NCBI GenBank assembly: GCA_018302225.1
Contig: JAGVZY010000006.1
Coordinates: 1 to 36,574 of the forward strand
Source: Candidatus Woesearchaeota archaeon
GTDB lineage: Archaea > Nanobdellota > Nanobdellia > SCGC-AAA011-G17 > JAGVZY01
Reading direction: 5' to 3'
DNA length: 36,574 bases
The notes beneath the pieces are model-generated. The model was not told the DNA's origin, ran no database searches, and saw nothing but the letters and a program-made list of their open reading frames with translations. Within the stretch, counting starts at the first letter, position 1. The number at the start of each line of letters is the position of its first letter. Positions 22,295 through 32,430 of this stretch are shown one piece after another. A program made the translations under genes and the position numbers.

Positions 22295-22807
22295 ATGCAA
22301 AAAAAAGACGAAATAAAAGATTTTAACAAAGAAATTCAAGAATTAAAGAAAGACTTTGAAGAATTAAAACAAGAAAGTGAATGTAAAGAAGTTAAAATTC
22401 AAGAATATGAAACTCATTTAAAAAGACTTCAAGCAGATTTTGAAAACTATCAAAAAAGAGTAGATAGAGAAAAACAAGATATTTCAAATTATTCAAATGA
22501 AAAAATTATATTAAAAGTTCTAGAAGCAATAGACAACTTTGAACTTACATTAAAACATATTGATAATGCAAGCAAAGAAGATATTGTTAAAGGAATTCAA
22601 ATGACTGTAAAACAACTTTCAAATGCTTTAGAATCTGAAGGACTAAAAGAATTAGAAGCTAAAGAAAAATTTGATCCTTTTGAAAATGAAGCAATAGAAA
22701 GATTGGGAGAAGGAGATAATATCTCTGAAGTAATACAGAAGGGGTATTCACTAAAAGGAAAGATAATCAGACCAATAAAGGTCAAGATAGGGGGAAAAAA
22801 TGAATAA
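22295..22807 (+). CDS. grpE: GrpE nucleotide exchange factor (170 aa)
   Basis: A long N-terminal coiled coil (residues 1-55, Lys/Glu-rich) is followed by Leu-Gln-Ala-Asp-Phe-Glu-Asn-Tyr and the C-terminal beta domain with Phe-Asp-Pro-Phe-Glu-Asn-Glu-Ala. These match the GrpE family, and the length is near normal. GrpE dimers release ADP from DnaK. It heads the operon; its stop overlaps the dnaK start by 8 bases, so translation is coupled. AGAGGT precedes the ATG. Archaeal hsp70 systems are known to have been gained from bacteria. Confidence 0.95.
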   Translation: MQKKDEIKDFNKEIQELKKDFEELKQESECKEVKIQEYETHLKRLQADFENYQKRVDREKQDISNYSNEKIILKVLEAIDNFELTLKHIDNASKEDIVKGIQMTVKQLSNALESEGLKELEAKEKFDPFENEAIERLGEGDNISEVIQKGYSLKGKIIRPIKVKIGGKNE

Positions 22808-24632
22808 AATTATAGGTATAGATTTAGGAACAACATTCTCAGCAGTTGCAATAATGGAAGGTGGAAAATCAAAAATAATTCCAAATACAGAAGGAAATAA
22901 TATTACACCGTCAGTAGTTACTATTAGAAATGATGAAATTGTGGTTGGAGATGTAGCAAAAAGACAAGCCGTCTCTAATCCAAATCACACAGTTAGAAGT
23001 ATAAAAAGATTAATGGGTACTAAAGAAAAAATAGAAATAGATGGTAAAAGTTATTCACCAGAAGAAATTAGTGCTATGATTCTACAAAAATTAAAAAGAG
23101 ATGCTGAAGCATATTTAGGTGAAGAAATAAAAGAAGCTGTAATTACAGTTCCAGCTTATTTTGATGATGCACAAAGAACAGCAACTAAGAATGCTGGAGA
23201 AATTGCTGGTTTAAAAGTTTTAAGAATTATAAACGAACCAACAGCTGCAGCATTATCATATGGTTTAGATAAATCAAATAATCATACTATTTTAGTATTT
23301 GACTTTGGTGGTGGAACATTTGATGTTTCTATATTAGAACTAGGAGAGGGAGTATTTGAAGTTAAATCAACTTCAGGAAACAACCATCTTGGTGGTGATG
23401 ATATAGATGATTTAATAATTGATTATTGTGCTAAAGAGTTTAAGAAAGAGCATGGAATTGATTTAAGAGAAGATAAAACAGCATTACAAAGATTAAGAGA
23501 TTCAGCTGAAAAAGCAAAGAAAGAACTTTCAACTCTGCAAGAGACTACAATAAGTCTTCCGTTTATAACAGCAACTAATTCAGGACCAAAACATCTTGAA
23601 ATTAAATTAACAAGAAGTAAATTAGAAGAATTAATTTCAAGCATACTTGAAAAACTTAAAGTTCCAACTTTAAATGCTTTAAAAGATGCTAAATTAAAAC
23701 CTGAAGATATTAATAAAGTAATTTTAGTTGGTGGTTCAACAAGAATACCTGCTGTTCAAAAATTAGTTAAAGATATTATGCATAAAGAGCCAGATAAATC
23801 TGTTCATCCAGATGAAGTTGTTGCTTTAGGTGCAGCAATTCAAGCAGGAGTATTAAGAGGAGATGTTAAAGATATAGTGTTGTTAGATGTTACACCTTTA
23901 ACTCTTGGAATAGAAACTCTAGGTGGAATTAGAACTCCAATTATAGATAGAAATACAACTATTCCAACTAAGAAGTCCCAAGTATTCTCAACAGCAGCAG
24001 ATAATCAACCAGGAGTAGAAATAAATATACTTCAAGGTGAAAGAGAAATGGCTGCAAATAACAAAAGTCTTGGAAGATTCTTATTAGAAGGTATACCTCC
24101 AGCACCAAGAGGAGTACCACAAATCGAAGTTACTTTTGATATAGATGCAAATGGTATAGTAAATGTCTCAGCAAAAGATTTAGCAACTGGTAAAGAAAAT
24201 AAAATTACAGTAAAAGGAAGTTCAAATCTTACAAAAGATGAAATTGAAAAAATGAGAAAAGAAGCTGAAGCTAATGCAGAAGATGATAAAAAGAAAAAAG
24301 AAGAAATAGAAACTAAAAATCATGCAGAAGCTGTAATCTACCAAACAGAAAAGATGCTTAAAGAATATGGTGACAAAGTAGAAAAAGAAACTAAAGAAAA
24401 GGTAGAAAAAGGCATTGAAGAATTGAAAGAAGCTTTAAAGTCTGAAGAAACTGCAAAAATAAAAGAAAAGCTTGACAAATTAAATGAAACTGCTCAAGAA
24501 ATTGGTGCTAAAATGTATGAAAAACTAAAGAAAGAGCAACTAACTCAAGAACAAGGAAATGCAGAAACAAGCAATGATGACAATGTAGTTGATGCAGACT
24601 ATGAGATGAAAGATAAAGACAAAAAAGACTAA
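22800..24632 (+). CDS. dnaK: Chaperone DnaK (Hsp70, 610 aa)
   Basis: Full-length Hsp70. The nucleotide-binding domain has Ile-Gly-Ile-Asp-Leu-Gly-Thr-Thr near residue 5, Asn-Glu-Pro-Thr-Ala-Ala near 146, Asp-Phe-Gly-Gly-Gly-Thr near 170 and Val-Gly-Gly-Ser-Thr-Arg near 311. The linker is Asp-Val-Thr-Pro-Leu-Thr-Leu-Gly, then the substrate-binding domain and a helical lid ending in an acidic tail. The N-terminal part goes straight from the Arg-Leu-Met-Gly motif to Ser-Pro-Glu-Glu-Ile, so the roughly 24-residue insert of Gram-negative DnaK is absent. This is the type usual in Gram-positive bacteria and archaea. ATP-driven protein folding with DnaJ and GrpE in the cytoplasm. Confidence 0.98.
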   Translation: MNKIIGIDLGTTFSAVAIMEGGKSKIIPNTEGNNITPSVVTIRNDEIVVGDVAKRQAVSNPNHTVRSIKRLMGTKEKIEIDGKSYSPEEISAMILQKLKRDAEAYLGEEIKEAVITVPAYFDDAQRTATKNAGEIAGLKVLRIINEPTAAALSYGLDKSNNHTILVFDFGGGTFDVSILELGEGVFEVKSTSGNNHLGGDDIDDLIIDYCAKEFKKEHGIDLREDKTALQRLRDSAEKAKKELSTLQETTISLPFITATNSGPKHLEIKLTRSKLEELISSILEKLKVPTLNALKDAKLKPEDINKVILVGGSTRIPAVQKLVKDIMHKEPDKSVHPDEVVALGAAIQAGVLRGDVKDIVLLDVTPLTLGIETLGGIRTPIIDRNTTIPTKKSQVFSTAADNQPGVEINILQGEREMAANNKSLGRFLLEGIPPAPRGVPQIEVTFDIDANGIVNVSAKDLATGKENKITVKGSSNLTKDEIEKMRKEAEANAEDDKKKKEEIETKNHAEAVIYQTEKMLKEYGDKVEKETKEKVEKGIEELKEALKSEETAKIKEKLDKLNETAQEIGAKMYEKLKKEQLTQEQGNAETSNDDNVVDADYEMKDKDKKD

Positions 24633-24675
24633 AAATAATAAGAATTAAAAAGAGGTGTTAACTTTTTAATTTTAT

Positions 24676-25812
24676 ATGAATAAAAAAGACTATTACGAAG
24701 TACTTGGATTAAGTAAAGGTGCTTCAAAGGAAGATATAAAGAAGGCTTACAAAAAGCTAGCTAAACAGTATCATCCTGATATAAGCAAAGATAAGGGCAC
24801 AGAAGAGAAATTTAAAGAAATATCTGAAGCTTATGCTGTTCTTTCTGATGATAATAAAAGAAAACAGTATGATCAATTTGGACATGCTGGATTTGATCAA
24901 AGATATTCTCAAGAAGATATATTTAGAAATGCCCACTTTGAAGATATATTTAGTGAAATATTTGGAAGAAATTCTGGAGATCAAGAAGATTTCTTTGGTG
25001 GAAGTATATTTGATATGTTTTTTGGGGGTAGTCAAAGAAAACAAAGAGGTGCGGATTTAAGATATGATTTGGAAATCACATTAGAAGAAGCTGCAAGAGG
25101 TGTAAAGAAAACTTTGCATTATGAAAGATTAGAAAAATGTAAAGAATGTAAAGGTACTGGTGCTGAAGAGGGAAAAACTGAAACATGTAAACATTGCAAT
25201 GGTACTGGACAATATAAACAAGTTCAAAGAACTCCTTTTGGATTGTTTGCACATACATCAAGATGTGGAGAGTGTAATGGTTCTGGAAAAATTATAATTA
25301 AAAAATGTAAAAAATGTCATGGACATGGAAAAATTAATTCTCAAAAAGAAATTCAAGTAAGTATTCCTGCAGGTGTAGATAATGGAATGCAATTAAGATT
25401 AAATGGTGAAGGTGAAACTGGAAGTCATGGGACTGGAGATTTATATGTTTTTATTCATGTTTTAGAATCTGAAATATATGAAAGAAGAGGCATGGATTTG
25501 TATACTAATACTAAAGTTTCTTTTGCTGATGCAACACTAGGAACAATAATTGAAGTTCCTACATTAGAAGGAAATGCGGAATTAAAAGTTCCAGCAGGAA
25601 CACAACCAGGAACATTATTTAGATTAAAATCAAAGGGTATGCGTAGGGTAAATAGTTCTGTAAGAGGAGATTTGTATATTAAAGTTAATGTTGAAGTTCC
25701 TCAGTCTTTAAGCAAAAGACAAAAAGAATTAATTGAGGAATTAAAAGAAAATGAATCAAAGAAAAAGTCTATATTTGAAAAGATTTCTGAAGCGGTTATG
25801 TTTTTATTTTAA
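24676..25812 (+). CDS. dnaJ: Chaperone DnaJ (Hsp40, 378 aa)
   Basis: Class A DnaJ: J domain at residues 1-70 with His-Pro-Asp at 33-35, a Gly/Phe-rich region (about 75-118) and four CXXCXGXG zinc-binding motifs starting near residues 155, 171, 197 and 211. All eight cysteines are present. A C-terminal substrate-binding region follows. It stimulates DnaK ATPase activity and delivers substrates. The gene starts 43 bases after dnaK, with AAAGAGGTG somewhat far (about 20 bases) from the ATG. Its stop codon overlaps that of the convergent pilus platform gene by 4 bases. Confidence 0.98.
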   Translation: MNKKDYYEVLGLSKGASKEDIKKAYKKLAKQYHPDISKDKGTEEKFKEISEAYAVLSDDNKRKQYDQFGHAGFDQRYSQEDIFRNAHFEDIFSEIFGRNSGDQEDFFGGSIFDMFFGGSQRKQRGADLRYDLEITLEEAARGVKKTLHYERLEKCKECKGTGAEEGKTETCKHCNGTGQYKQVQRTPFGLFAHTSRCGECNGSGKIIIKKCKKCHGHGKINSQKEIQVSIPAGVDNGMQLRLNGEGETGSHGTGDLYVFIHVLESEIYERRGMDLYTNTKVSFADATLGTIIEVPTLEGNAELKVPAGTQPGTLFRLKSKGMRRVNSSVRGDLYIKVNVEVPQSLSKRQKELIEELKENESKKKSIFEKISEAVMFLF

Positions 25813-26768
25813 AAACTAAATATTCCAGACATTAGTCCAGTAATTAGATATTTAACTATAAAGAAAACTGCAAGGGATATTCCTATAAGAATAGGAATCA
25901 TCTTTATTCCTTCTTTTTCTTTTCCTTTTTTAATTAAACCTATTATTAAAGAACCTAAGATTGCTGTGGTAGTTAGTGAAATTAAAGAATAAGTTACAAC
26001 AAAATCAGTTGTTATTGCAATTGTAGAGATTTTTATAGGTATAGCCAAAGTATCAGGAACATCAACTTGAGACATTGTTTTTCCTAGAACCCTTACCATA
26101 AAAGAAGATAATGCAAATAACATTGGTGCACCAAATCCTATTGCAATTGAAATAAAAATGACATAAAGATTTACACTTGCACGTATTTTCTTTTCTATTA
26201 ATTCTTGGCTTTTTAAGTCTTCAGCTGTATGTTCTAATAGTGATGCAAGCTCTCCACCAGATCTTATTCCTGAGCCAATTAGTCTCATTGTTTTTTCAAG
26301 CTTTTCTGAGCGGATTCTTTTTGCTAGGTCTAGTAGAGCTAAATCAAGTTCTTTACCAAGCGTAATTTCTTTACCAACTCTTTCTATCTCATCTTTAAAT
26401 GGCCCAAATTCAGGACGTGCACTTAGTATTAAAGCTCTGTCAATAGTCATTCCGGCTCTTAAGTTAGAAGCCATTAATTGCAAAGCATCAGGTAAAATAG
26501 ATTCTACAAATTTAGCCTTAGCATCAACAGATAATAAGAACCAAAAATAAATAATTATATTTAAGAGTATAAAAGTTACAAATCCAGATAATAAAGGATT
26601 TTTATTAAATAATAATTTTGAATAGATTCCTATTAAAAATCCAAATAAAATGCTAAATGTTAAGATAAAACCTATAAACTTTCTTGCGTCTAAACCTAGA
26701 GATGAATAGTTAATTAACTTTTCTAACTTCCTGCTTTTTGGATATAATAAAGCTATTTTTTTGTACAT
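25809..26768 (-). CDS. Type IV pilus platform protein, TadC/FlaJ-like (319 aa)
   Basis: A T2SSF-domain membrane protein. Two N-terminal membrane helices (about 30-50 and 58-78) are followed by the cytoplasmic T2SSF domain (about 90-200; Leu-Gln-Leu-Met-Ala-Ser-Asn-Leu-Arg-Ala-Gly, then Gly-Ser-Gly-Ile-Arg-Ser-Gly-Gly), then helices at about 205-230, 260-285 and 295-315. It forms the inner-membrane platform that converts ATPase strokes into pilus assembly. It starts 1 base after the stop of a second T2SSF gene, so the two form a pair like TadB-TadC. Last gene of the pilus cluster. Confidence 0.9.
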   Translation of the reverse strand: MYKKIALLYPKSRKLEKLINYSSLGLDARKFIGFILTFSILFGFLIGIYSKLLFNKNPLLSGFVTFILLNIIIYFWFLLSVDAKAKFVESILPDALQLMASNLRAGMTIDRALILSARPEFGPFKDEIERVGKEITLGKELDLALLDLAKRIRSEKLEKTMRLIGSGIRSGGELASLLEHTAEDLKSQELIEKKIRASVNLYVIFISIAIGFGAPMLFALSSFMVRVLGKTMSQVDVPDTLAIPIKISTIAITTDFVVTYSLISLTTTAILGSLIIGLIKKGKEKEGIKMIPILIGISLAVFFIVKYLITGLMSGIFSF

Positions 26769-26769
26769 T

Positions 26770-27666
26770 TTAATTTCCTATTAAATTTGGTCTCCTAGTT
26801 CTAATCATACCTAAAAAGATTATTTGAAAAAATAAAACTAAGGCATATAAACCAAAAAATAATAAATTTAGACCGGTTTTACCTAGTGGAAGGAAAGAGG
26901 TCATTACAACTAATAAAGTTGTTGCTAATGAAGGGATAATTATTACTACAAGCATATAAAACATTGCTAGGGGGTTTAATTTTGAACCATAGTTTTCTAT
27001 TTGTATGCTTTGCTCTTTTGAAAGTGAATCTATAACATTTTCCAAAGTATTTTTAATATCACTTCCAGCTTTCATACCATTAACCAATTGCCAAATTGCC
27101 CTTCTAAAAAATAAAGAGGGATTATTTTTTGCAATTTCTTCTAGAGCATCAATTTCTGGATAACCTGCATTTATTTTTTTGACTGCTCTTTTAAATTCGT
27201 CTGAAACAGCACCATAGTTTTCATTTGAAATTGAAACTAAGATATTGAACAAAGGGATTCCTGAATTTAATTGTATTAAAGTTGCTCTTAATGAAGGCAA
27301 TAAATTTTGTTCTATTTTTTTTATTCTTGAATTTAAATAAAATTTTGGATATAAAATTTGTTGAATAAATACAAAAAGTGAAATAATCAAAGATATAAAT
27401 GGAGCTATTAAAAGTGTGTTTTTAAGTTCGAAACTATTAAGTATTAAAAAAAGAAATAAACTGAAAAAGATAAAGAAGAATAAACTAGAAGTTAAACAAA
27501 GAGCAATATAATCTCTTGGCTCTATATTATACTCAACTTGCTCTAAAGTTAGTTTAAGGAAAGGAAAAAATAGTTTTAGTTTCTCTGAAACTCCCTTAAG
27601 GATATTAGAGAATTTGAATAATTGTTTTAAGGGTATAAATGTAAACGGAATCCTGATATTTTGCAT
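26770..27666 (-). CDS. Type IV pilus platform protein, TadB/FlaJ-like (about 298 aa)
   Basis: A second T2SSF protein with hydrophobic helices near the N-terminus, a cytoplasmic domain containing Leu-Leu-Pro-Ser-Leu-Arg-Ala-Thr-Leu-Ile-Gln-Leu-Asn-Ser-Gly and Gly-Met-Lys-Ala-Gly-Ser-Asp, and C-terminal helices. The frame is open from an ATG at 27726, but the ATG at 27666 is preferred: TATA element TATATTTAAA (27687-27699, minus) is centred 27 bases from it, while the 27726 codon lies within the TATA box of the divergent gene. It works with the next gene and the ATPase at 29005. Separated from that ATPase by a plus-strand gene. Confidence 0.85.
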   Translation of the reverse strand: MQNIRIPFTFIPLKQLFKFSNILKGVSEKLKLFFPFLKLTLEQVEYNIEPRDYIALCLTSSLFFFIFFSLFLFLILNSFELKNTLLIAPFISLIISLFVFIQQILYPKFYLNSRIKKIEQNLLPSLRATLIQLNSGIPLFNILVSISNENYGAVSDEFKRAVKKINAGYPEIDALEEIAKNNPSLFFRRAIWQLVNGMKAGSDIKNTLENVIDSLSKEQSIQIENYGSKLNPLAMFYMLVVIIIPSLATTLLVVMTSFLPLGKTGLNLLFFGLYALVLFFQIIFLGMIRTRRPNLIGN

Positions 27667-27755
27667 AGAATTAGGATGGGGTCCAGTTTTAAATATATTA
27701 GTTATTACTATTAAGTAACGAAACATTTATAAATATATATAGATTTTTAGAAAAC

Positions 27756-29000
27756 ATGAATCTAGAAGATAAACTTAAAAAGATTATAAAAAGCAATGAA
27801 GAGCATTTTGAAGAGATAGATACCTTAAGGTATGCAGCTACAGAAGAAATTATGTGTGGTGTTAATGCCTATCTTACAGAAATATTTAATTCTATAGATA
27901 ATAAATCTAAACTAGAAGAAAAAGCAGGTTCAGATTATGAAACTTATTTAGACTTAGCTAAAAATGTTAATGAAGGTAAAGTTGTATTGCCTGAAGCTTT
28001 AAAATCCCAAGTGCAAGATTATATTAAATTAATAGAAACTGAATCACTAAATGAAGTTTTAGTTCCTATAATCTATGTTAAAAGTTCTAATAAGAAAGAA
28101 AGTATAATTTACATACCTTATAATGAAAAGTTAAATGAAATTGTAATTAAAATTGTGGATAAAACTGAAACACAATTAAAGAAAAATAAAACTAAATACC
28201 ACACAACTAAAAGTGCAGAGTATATTAAAATAGAAGTTCAAGGCAACAATATTCAAGAAATTTTGGATACTGCTGTTAGCTCGGGAAGATATGGTTCTAA
28301 AAAACTTTTAAAGCAGTATAACTTAAATTTAAGTTCTATGGAGTTAGAAAGTATATTAAGAAATGGATTTAATCAACCTCAACCTGAAAAAGAAGTAAAT
28401 TCTGAAATTGATTTAAATAAAAATAATAAATCTATTGAAGTTCATGAATTTGCTAGAGTTTATAATGTTGCAGATTTACAAGCAGATAAAAAACAGAGAA
28501 AAGAAAAAGGAATAAAATTTAATGGTGCTGCAATTCATATACCTTCTAAGCTTTATGAAGACTATCTTAAATATGGAGTAATAAATAGAAAAAGTGTCGA
28601 AGATAATAGTATTTCAGGTAGTGTGTTTAAAGAGTTAGTTCAATCAAGTTATAGTGTGGATAAATTAGCAAATAAGCTCAATCTTACTAGGTCTTCTATT
28701 TATAGCGCAATGTTGCACAAAGATTTAGAAGGATTTGAAGTAAGTCATGAAAAATATTTTGCAAAAAATGATGTTATAAATTATTTATTAAAGAAAACTA
28801 ATACTCCCAAATCAGGAAATAGATATAAAGCTAATTTATCTTTTGCCAAAGAATTATTAAATGTTACATTTAGTGAATTAATTAAATATTTAGATGTGCT
28901 TGGAATTCAACCAGAAGATAGTGGTAAAGAAAAGTTGTTAAGTGGAGATAAACTATTCATCTTAAGAGAAAAGCTTTACTCTATCAAAGCTAAAAGATAA
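27756..29000 (+). CDS. Hypothetical protein with C-terminal helix-turn-helix (414 aa)
   Basis: Not recognised. It is a soluble, Lys/Glu/Asn-rich, largely helical protein. Around residues 300-350 there is a DNA-binding-like pattern: Val-Asp-Lys-Leu-Ala-Asn-Lys-Leu-Asn-Leu-Thr-Arg-Ser-Ser-Ile-Tyr, a classic helix-turn-helix spacing. A second helical unit follows at 365-400. It is leaderless: TTTATAAAT at 27726-27734 is centred 26 bases before the ATG. It lies on the plus strand inside the otherwise minus-strand pilus cluster and ends 5 bases before the convergent ATPase gene. It may control the cluster or be an unrelated insertion. Confidence 0.75.
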   Translation: MNLEDKLKKIIKSNEEHFEEIDTLRYAATEEIMCGVNAYLTEIFNSIDNKSKLEEKAGSDYETYLDLAKNVNEGKVVLPEALKSQVQDYIKLIETESLNEVLVPIIYVKSSNKKESIIYIPYNEKLNEIVIKIVDKTETQLKKNKTKYHTTKSAEYIKIEVQGNNIQEILDTAVSSGRYGSKKLLKQYNLNLSSMELESILRNGFNQPQPEKEVNSEIDLNKNNKSIEVHEFARVYNVADLQADKKQRKEKGIKFNGAAIHIPSKLYEDYLKYGVINRKSVEDNSISGSVFKELVQSSYSVDKLANKLNLTRSSIYSAMLHKDLEGFEVSHEKYFAKNDVINYLLKKTNTPKSGNRYKANLSFAKELLNVTFSELIKYLDVLGIQPEDSGKEKLLSGDKLFILREKLYSIKAKR

Positions 29001-29004
29001 TTAT

Positions 29005-30486
29005 TTATTTTTTAATTTCTTTTAAAAGTGTTTCTTTATCTTGATAATAACGAGATATAATCTCTCCAACACTATCGATATCACGAATGTTCTTCTTAGC
29101 CATATATTCTAAAATTTTCTTTTTTTCATTTATTTCTTTAGTTATTTCATTAATAGTCATACCTGTATGGGTGCTTAGATTTTCAAACAATTTTAAACTT
29201 TCATTATGTTGGACTATTGTGTCGTCCACTGCTTTCCATCTATAAAGAATGTTTGGTTTTATAATTGAAGAGCCTTCTTCTTCTCCTAAGATAAATTCAG
29301 AAACTTGTAAAGTTCTTCTTAAACCTCTTTTTCTATCCCTAAACATAACAATATTAATGTTTACAGCTTCAAGCATATTAGAAGGAATTTCTATTGGCGG
29401 ATTAACCAATCTCTGAATAGTCTGATTTGTTGAGTCTGCGTGAACAGTAGCATATACACTATGTCCTGTGTGCATTGCTTCGAAAAGAACTTCTGCCTCT
29501 GCTCTTTTTCTAATTTCTCCAAGTATAATTCTATCGGGTCTCATTCTAAGTGAATTTACAAGTAAATCTAACATTGAAACTTCACCTTTTCCTTCTGGAT
29601 TTGGTTGACGTGTAACTAAAGGACACCAATATAAAAATTTAGGTAATGCAAGTTCTCTTGTATCTTCCATTGAAACTATTCTATGATTTGGTGGAATAAA
29701 AGGCATGCAAGTATTTAAGAAACTGGTTTTTCCAGATGCAGTACCACCACTAAATAAAATATTATTTTCATATTCTATTGCTTCCCAAATTAAAGCATAA
29801 ACATCTGAAGAACAAGTTTTATTCTTGATAAAATCTATCATTGTCCAAGGATCACGTGCAAACTTTCTAAGTGTAATCGTATTACCTTTTGTTGAAATAG
29901 GATATAAAACTGCATTTGCTCTGTCCCCTGTAACTAAATGAGCATCTAATAAGGGAGTTAAACTTGTGATTTGTCTTCCAACTCTTCTTGCAATAATGCT
30001 TGAGAAGTTTGCAATTTGTGCTTCTGTTTTAATTAGAACGTTTGTGGATAACCAACCATACTTTCTGTGATAAACTCTTATTGGCTCTTGTGCAGAATTT
30101 ACAACAATTTCTTCTAGTTGGATATCATTCAGTAAGAATTCAATTAAATCTAAACCAAGCATTTCTTGCATTAATCTTCCAATGAAATATTTTTTTGCTG
30201 TGCCAGTTATTGAAGGCATGTGCAAAGAGATTAATTCTTCTGCTTTTAGTCTAAATCTTTTTTTAAGTTCTTCAATAGTTTTTGGATCAAGAATCTCTGA
30301 TGCAGTTACTTGAACTTGAGTTACCAATTCAGATTTTATTTTGTCTAAAAGTGCTGCAGTCGCTATGCCAATTTCTTGAGTTTTTATAACATAATCTGTT
30401 GCTTTCTTGCCTTGGCCACAAATATGCACTTCTGTAGAAATCTCATCTGCAGTTAATTGATATTTTTCTATTATATCTTTTGCCAT
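29005..30486 (-). CDS. Type IV pilus assembly/secretion ATPase (493 aa)
   Basis: GspE/VirB11 superfamily, archaeal FlaI/TadA-like. Walker A Gly-Gly-Thr-Ala-Ser-Gly-Lys-Thr at residues 247-254, Asp-box Ser-Met-Glu-Asp-Thr-Arg-Glu-Leu at about 272-279, Walker B Arg-Ile-Ile-Leu-Gly-Glu-Ile-Arg at 319-326, and His-box Gly-His-Ser-Val-Tyr-Ala-Thr-Val-His-Ala-Asp at 341-351. The 110-residue N-terminal part is typical of archaeal versions. It is a cytoplasmic hexamer that powers pilin extraction and assembly. It starts 2 bases after the stop of the upstream membrane/winged-helix protein, so they are co-transcribed. No archaellum genes flaG/F/H are present, so a pilus rather than an archaellum is favoured. 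Confidence 0.93.
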   Translation of the reverse strand: MAKDIIEKYQLTADEISTEVHICGQGKKATDYVIKTQEIGIATAALLDKIKSELVTQVQVTASEILDPKTIEELKKRFRLKAEELISLHMPSITGTAKKYFIGRLMQEMLGLDLIEFLLNDIQLEEIVVNSAQEPIRVYHRKYGWLSTNVLIKTEAQIANFSSIIARRVGRQITSLTPLLDAHLVTGDRANAVLYPISTKGNTITLRKFARDPWTMIDFIKNKTCSSDVYALIWEAIEYENNILFSGGTASGKTSFLNTCMPFIPPNHRIVSMEDTRELALPKFLYWCPLVTRQPNPEGKGEVSMLDLLVNSLRMRPDRIILGEIRKRAEAEVLFEAMHTGHSVYATVHADSTNQTIQRLVNPPIEIPSNMLEAVNINIVMFRDRKRGLRRTLQVSEFILGEEEGSSIIKPNILYRWKAVDDTIVQHNESLKLFENLSTHTGMTINEITKEINEKKKILEYMAKKNIRDIDSVGEIISRYYQDKETLLKEIKK

Positions 30487-30487
30487 T

Positions 30488-31504
30488 TTAAGCCTTTGCT
30501 CTTAATTCTGTTTCTCCCATTGCAGGATAATGTAATATCGCTAAGTTTGATTCTTCTAGTATTAAAGCCCATTCTTCAGCTTTTTCTTTGGTAATTCCAA
30601 ATATTTCAACTATTTCTGATAATTTGATTAGTTTATATTCTTTTAATAAGGAGTATAATATATCAATATCTGTTTGATATTGGGACTTTTGTTTTACTAG
30701 ATTTTTTATTTGAGTTATTGGAAGTCTTCGTTTTATAGGCATTTGAATTTCTGGTTTTTTTAGGATAATTTTTTCTTTTCTTGATTCTAAATTTTCTTTT
30801 AGATTTTTTACTTCTTTCTTTGGAACTCTAAATAAAGATCTCTTTTTCATTAAATGCTTTTTTAAAGAGAGTAAAAAGTTTATAATTGTAATAAATAAGG
30901 AAACTATAATAATATAGAGATTATTTGAATAAAATGAGGCTAAGATTAGGATTATTACAACTATATAAACCAAAATAAAAGGCGCCAATATAATCTTTCT
31001 TAGATTTTTAGATTCTAGGGGTTTAGTCTTAAGTTTAATTTTTGGTTGAATTACTTTAGAAGATTTTCTTTTAAAACTAAATAATCTTTTGAAAAAATTA
31101 ACTTTTGGTTTTTCTATTTTGAGTTTTACTTTTGGAGTTTTATGAATATGTGCAATTGAAAATTTATGGGATTCTAAATTTTTGTGATCAAAATGTATTT
31201 TTGGTCTTCTGAAAGAAATTATTGAGATTATAATAATAATTACACCTGTAAAAAGTGCTTTTAGACTTCCAAAATTTAATGAAAGTATTACTAATATTGC
31301 TCCAAGAATATAAAATAAGATAAATTGAAATTTTGCGAGATTTTTTAAATTTTCTTTATGGTCTTCAAATAAAGAAAGCATAGTAAACAAAATTGCGATT
31401 GAAATTAAGATTAATTTATCAAGAATAAATCCGATAAATAGCAAGATAATACCTACCCAATAGATAATTTCAAATAGTATAACCTCTTTTCTTTTAATAT
31501 CCAT
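30488..31504 (-). CDS. Membrane protein with C-terminal winged-helix domain (338 aa)
   Basis: Two hydrophobic clusters (about residues 8-45 and 55-95) and another pair (about 172-215) are separated by very basic loops. The C-terminal about 65 residues (Asp-Ile-Leu-Tyr-Ser-Leu-Leu-Lys to Leu-His-Tyr-Pro-Ala-Met-Gly) look like a cytoplasmic winged-helix ending in a Tyr-Pro-x-x-Gly motif that I have seen in archaeal proteins next to secretion ATPases (unverified memory). It could tether the ATPase to the platform. A TATA element at 31526-31536 centred 27 bases upstream gives a leaderless start, so this gene and the ATPase form a separate unit from the pilins. Confidence 0.7.
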   Translation of the reverse strand: MDIKRKEVILFEIIYWVGIILLFIGFILDKLILISIAILFTMLSLFEDHKENLKNLAKFQFILFYILGAILVILSLNFGSLKALFTGVIIIIISIISFRRPKIHFDHKNLESHKFSIAHIHKTPKVKLKIEKPKVNFFKRLFSFKRKSSKVIQPKIKLKTKPLESKNLRKIILAPFILVYIVVIILILASFYSNNLYIIIVSLFITIINFLLSLKKHLMKKRSLFRVPKKEVKNLKENLESRKEKIILKKPEIQMPIKRRLPITQIKNLVKQKSQYQTDIDILYSLLKEYKLIKLSEIVEIFGITKEKAEEWALILEESNLAILHYPAMGETELRAKA

Positions 31505-31581
31505 AAATATAAATTCTGTTTCTTAGTTTTTAAAGCTGTGTTATAATCAAAAAGTAGTATTTTAATAAAAATCCATTAAAT

Positions 31582-32430
31582 TTAGGCGATTTGCACTCCG
31601 CTTTCTTTAGTAATATCAATTGTGCTTTCTTTTTCTGCTGTAGCTAAATTAATTTTAAAGAAATCAGATGGAAAAGTAACATAAGGTAGTTGGTCTAATT
31701 GATTTAAATAAACAGAAGTGTCAATTTTTATATAGGCTTGTGAATTTGAAACTGATAGTTTTCCACCATCTTTAAGTGTAATATATATTTTTTTGTTGTT
31801 AAAATTAAATTCATTATCTTGATATGGATCTACATATCCTGAGAAATTACAATTTTGTTCTAGACCTTTTGCATCTACTATTAGTTGTATAGCAAGACTT
31901 TGATTTCCAGTAGGAGTAGTATATTCACAAGAAGTTATGGCTGCACCTGTTTGTATTGATAAAAGATACTTATTAAAATTAATTGTTTCTGGAATTACTT
32001 CTAAAGTATTTCCACCCCAAGGATTATGTTGATAAACAATATTATACGGTTTAATTACTAAAGATCTCTTTTCTAAGAAATTGCCTAGATTTACGTCTAC
32101 TTCAGGATATTGAGTTTCAACATAACTTGCAAAATCCTGCAAGTCTACTTGTAGTTTCTTTTCTTGTTTTGTTGGAAGGTCTTCTGAAAACATTATATAC
32201 TCATTTGTAAGATTTACCTCCAAATTAGAACTTGTTAAAAATATTTTTCTAAAACCTGCTTGAACTGCAGAGTCTATTAATCTAACCCTTTCAAGCATAA
32301 TTAATTCTGTGGTAGTTTCATCAAAAGCAGATTTTAAGTCTTTATGAAGCATAGAATAACTTAATAGCGTTAAACCTAACAAAAAGATACCTATTGTAAT
32401 TACAAACCCTTTCTTAGTTATTTTAACCAT
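31582..32430 (-). CDS. Membrane-anchored pilin-like protein (282 aa)
   Basis: ATG at 32430 is preferred to the in-frame TTG at 32436. The N-terminus Met-Val-Lys-Ile-Thr-Lys-Lys-Gly-Phe-Val-Ile-Thr-Ile-Gly followed by about 15 hydrophobic residues resembles a class III signal/assembly helix, but the glycine site is not followed by a Glu at +5. It may therefore be an anchored rather than processed component. The external domain is beta-rich with two cysteines. It overlaps the upstream pilin-like gene by 13 bases, indicating coupled translation. Confidence 0.72.
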   Translation of the reverse strand: MVKITKKGFVITIGIFLLGLTLLSYSMLHKDLKSAFDETTTELIMLERVRLIDSAVQAGFRKIFLTSSNLEVNLTNEYIMFSEDLPTKQEKKLQVDLQDFASYVETQYPEVDVNLGNFLEKRSLVIKPYNIVYQHNPWGGNTLEVIPETINFNKYLLSIQTGAAITSCEYTTPTGNQSLAIQLIVDAKGLEQNCNFSGYVDPYQDNEFNFNNKKIYITLKDGGKLSVSNSQAYIKIDTSVYLNQLDQLPYVTFPSDFFKINLATAEKESTIDITKESGVQIA

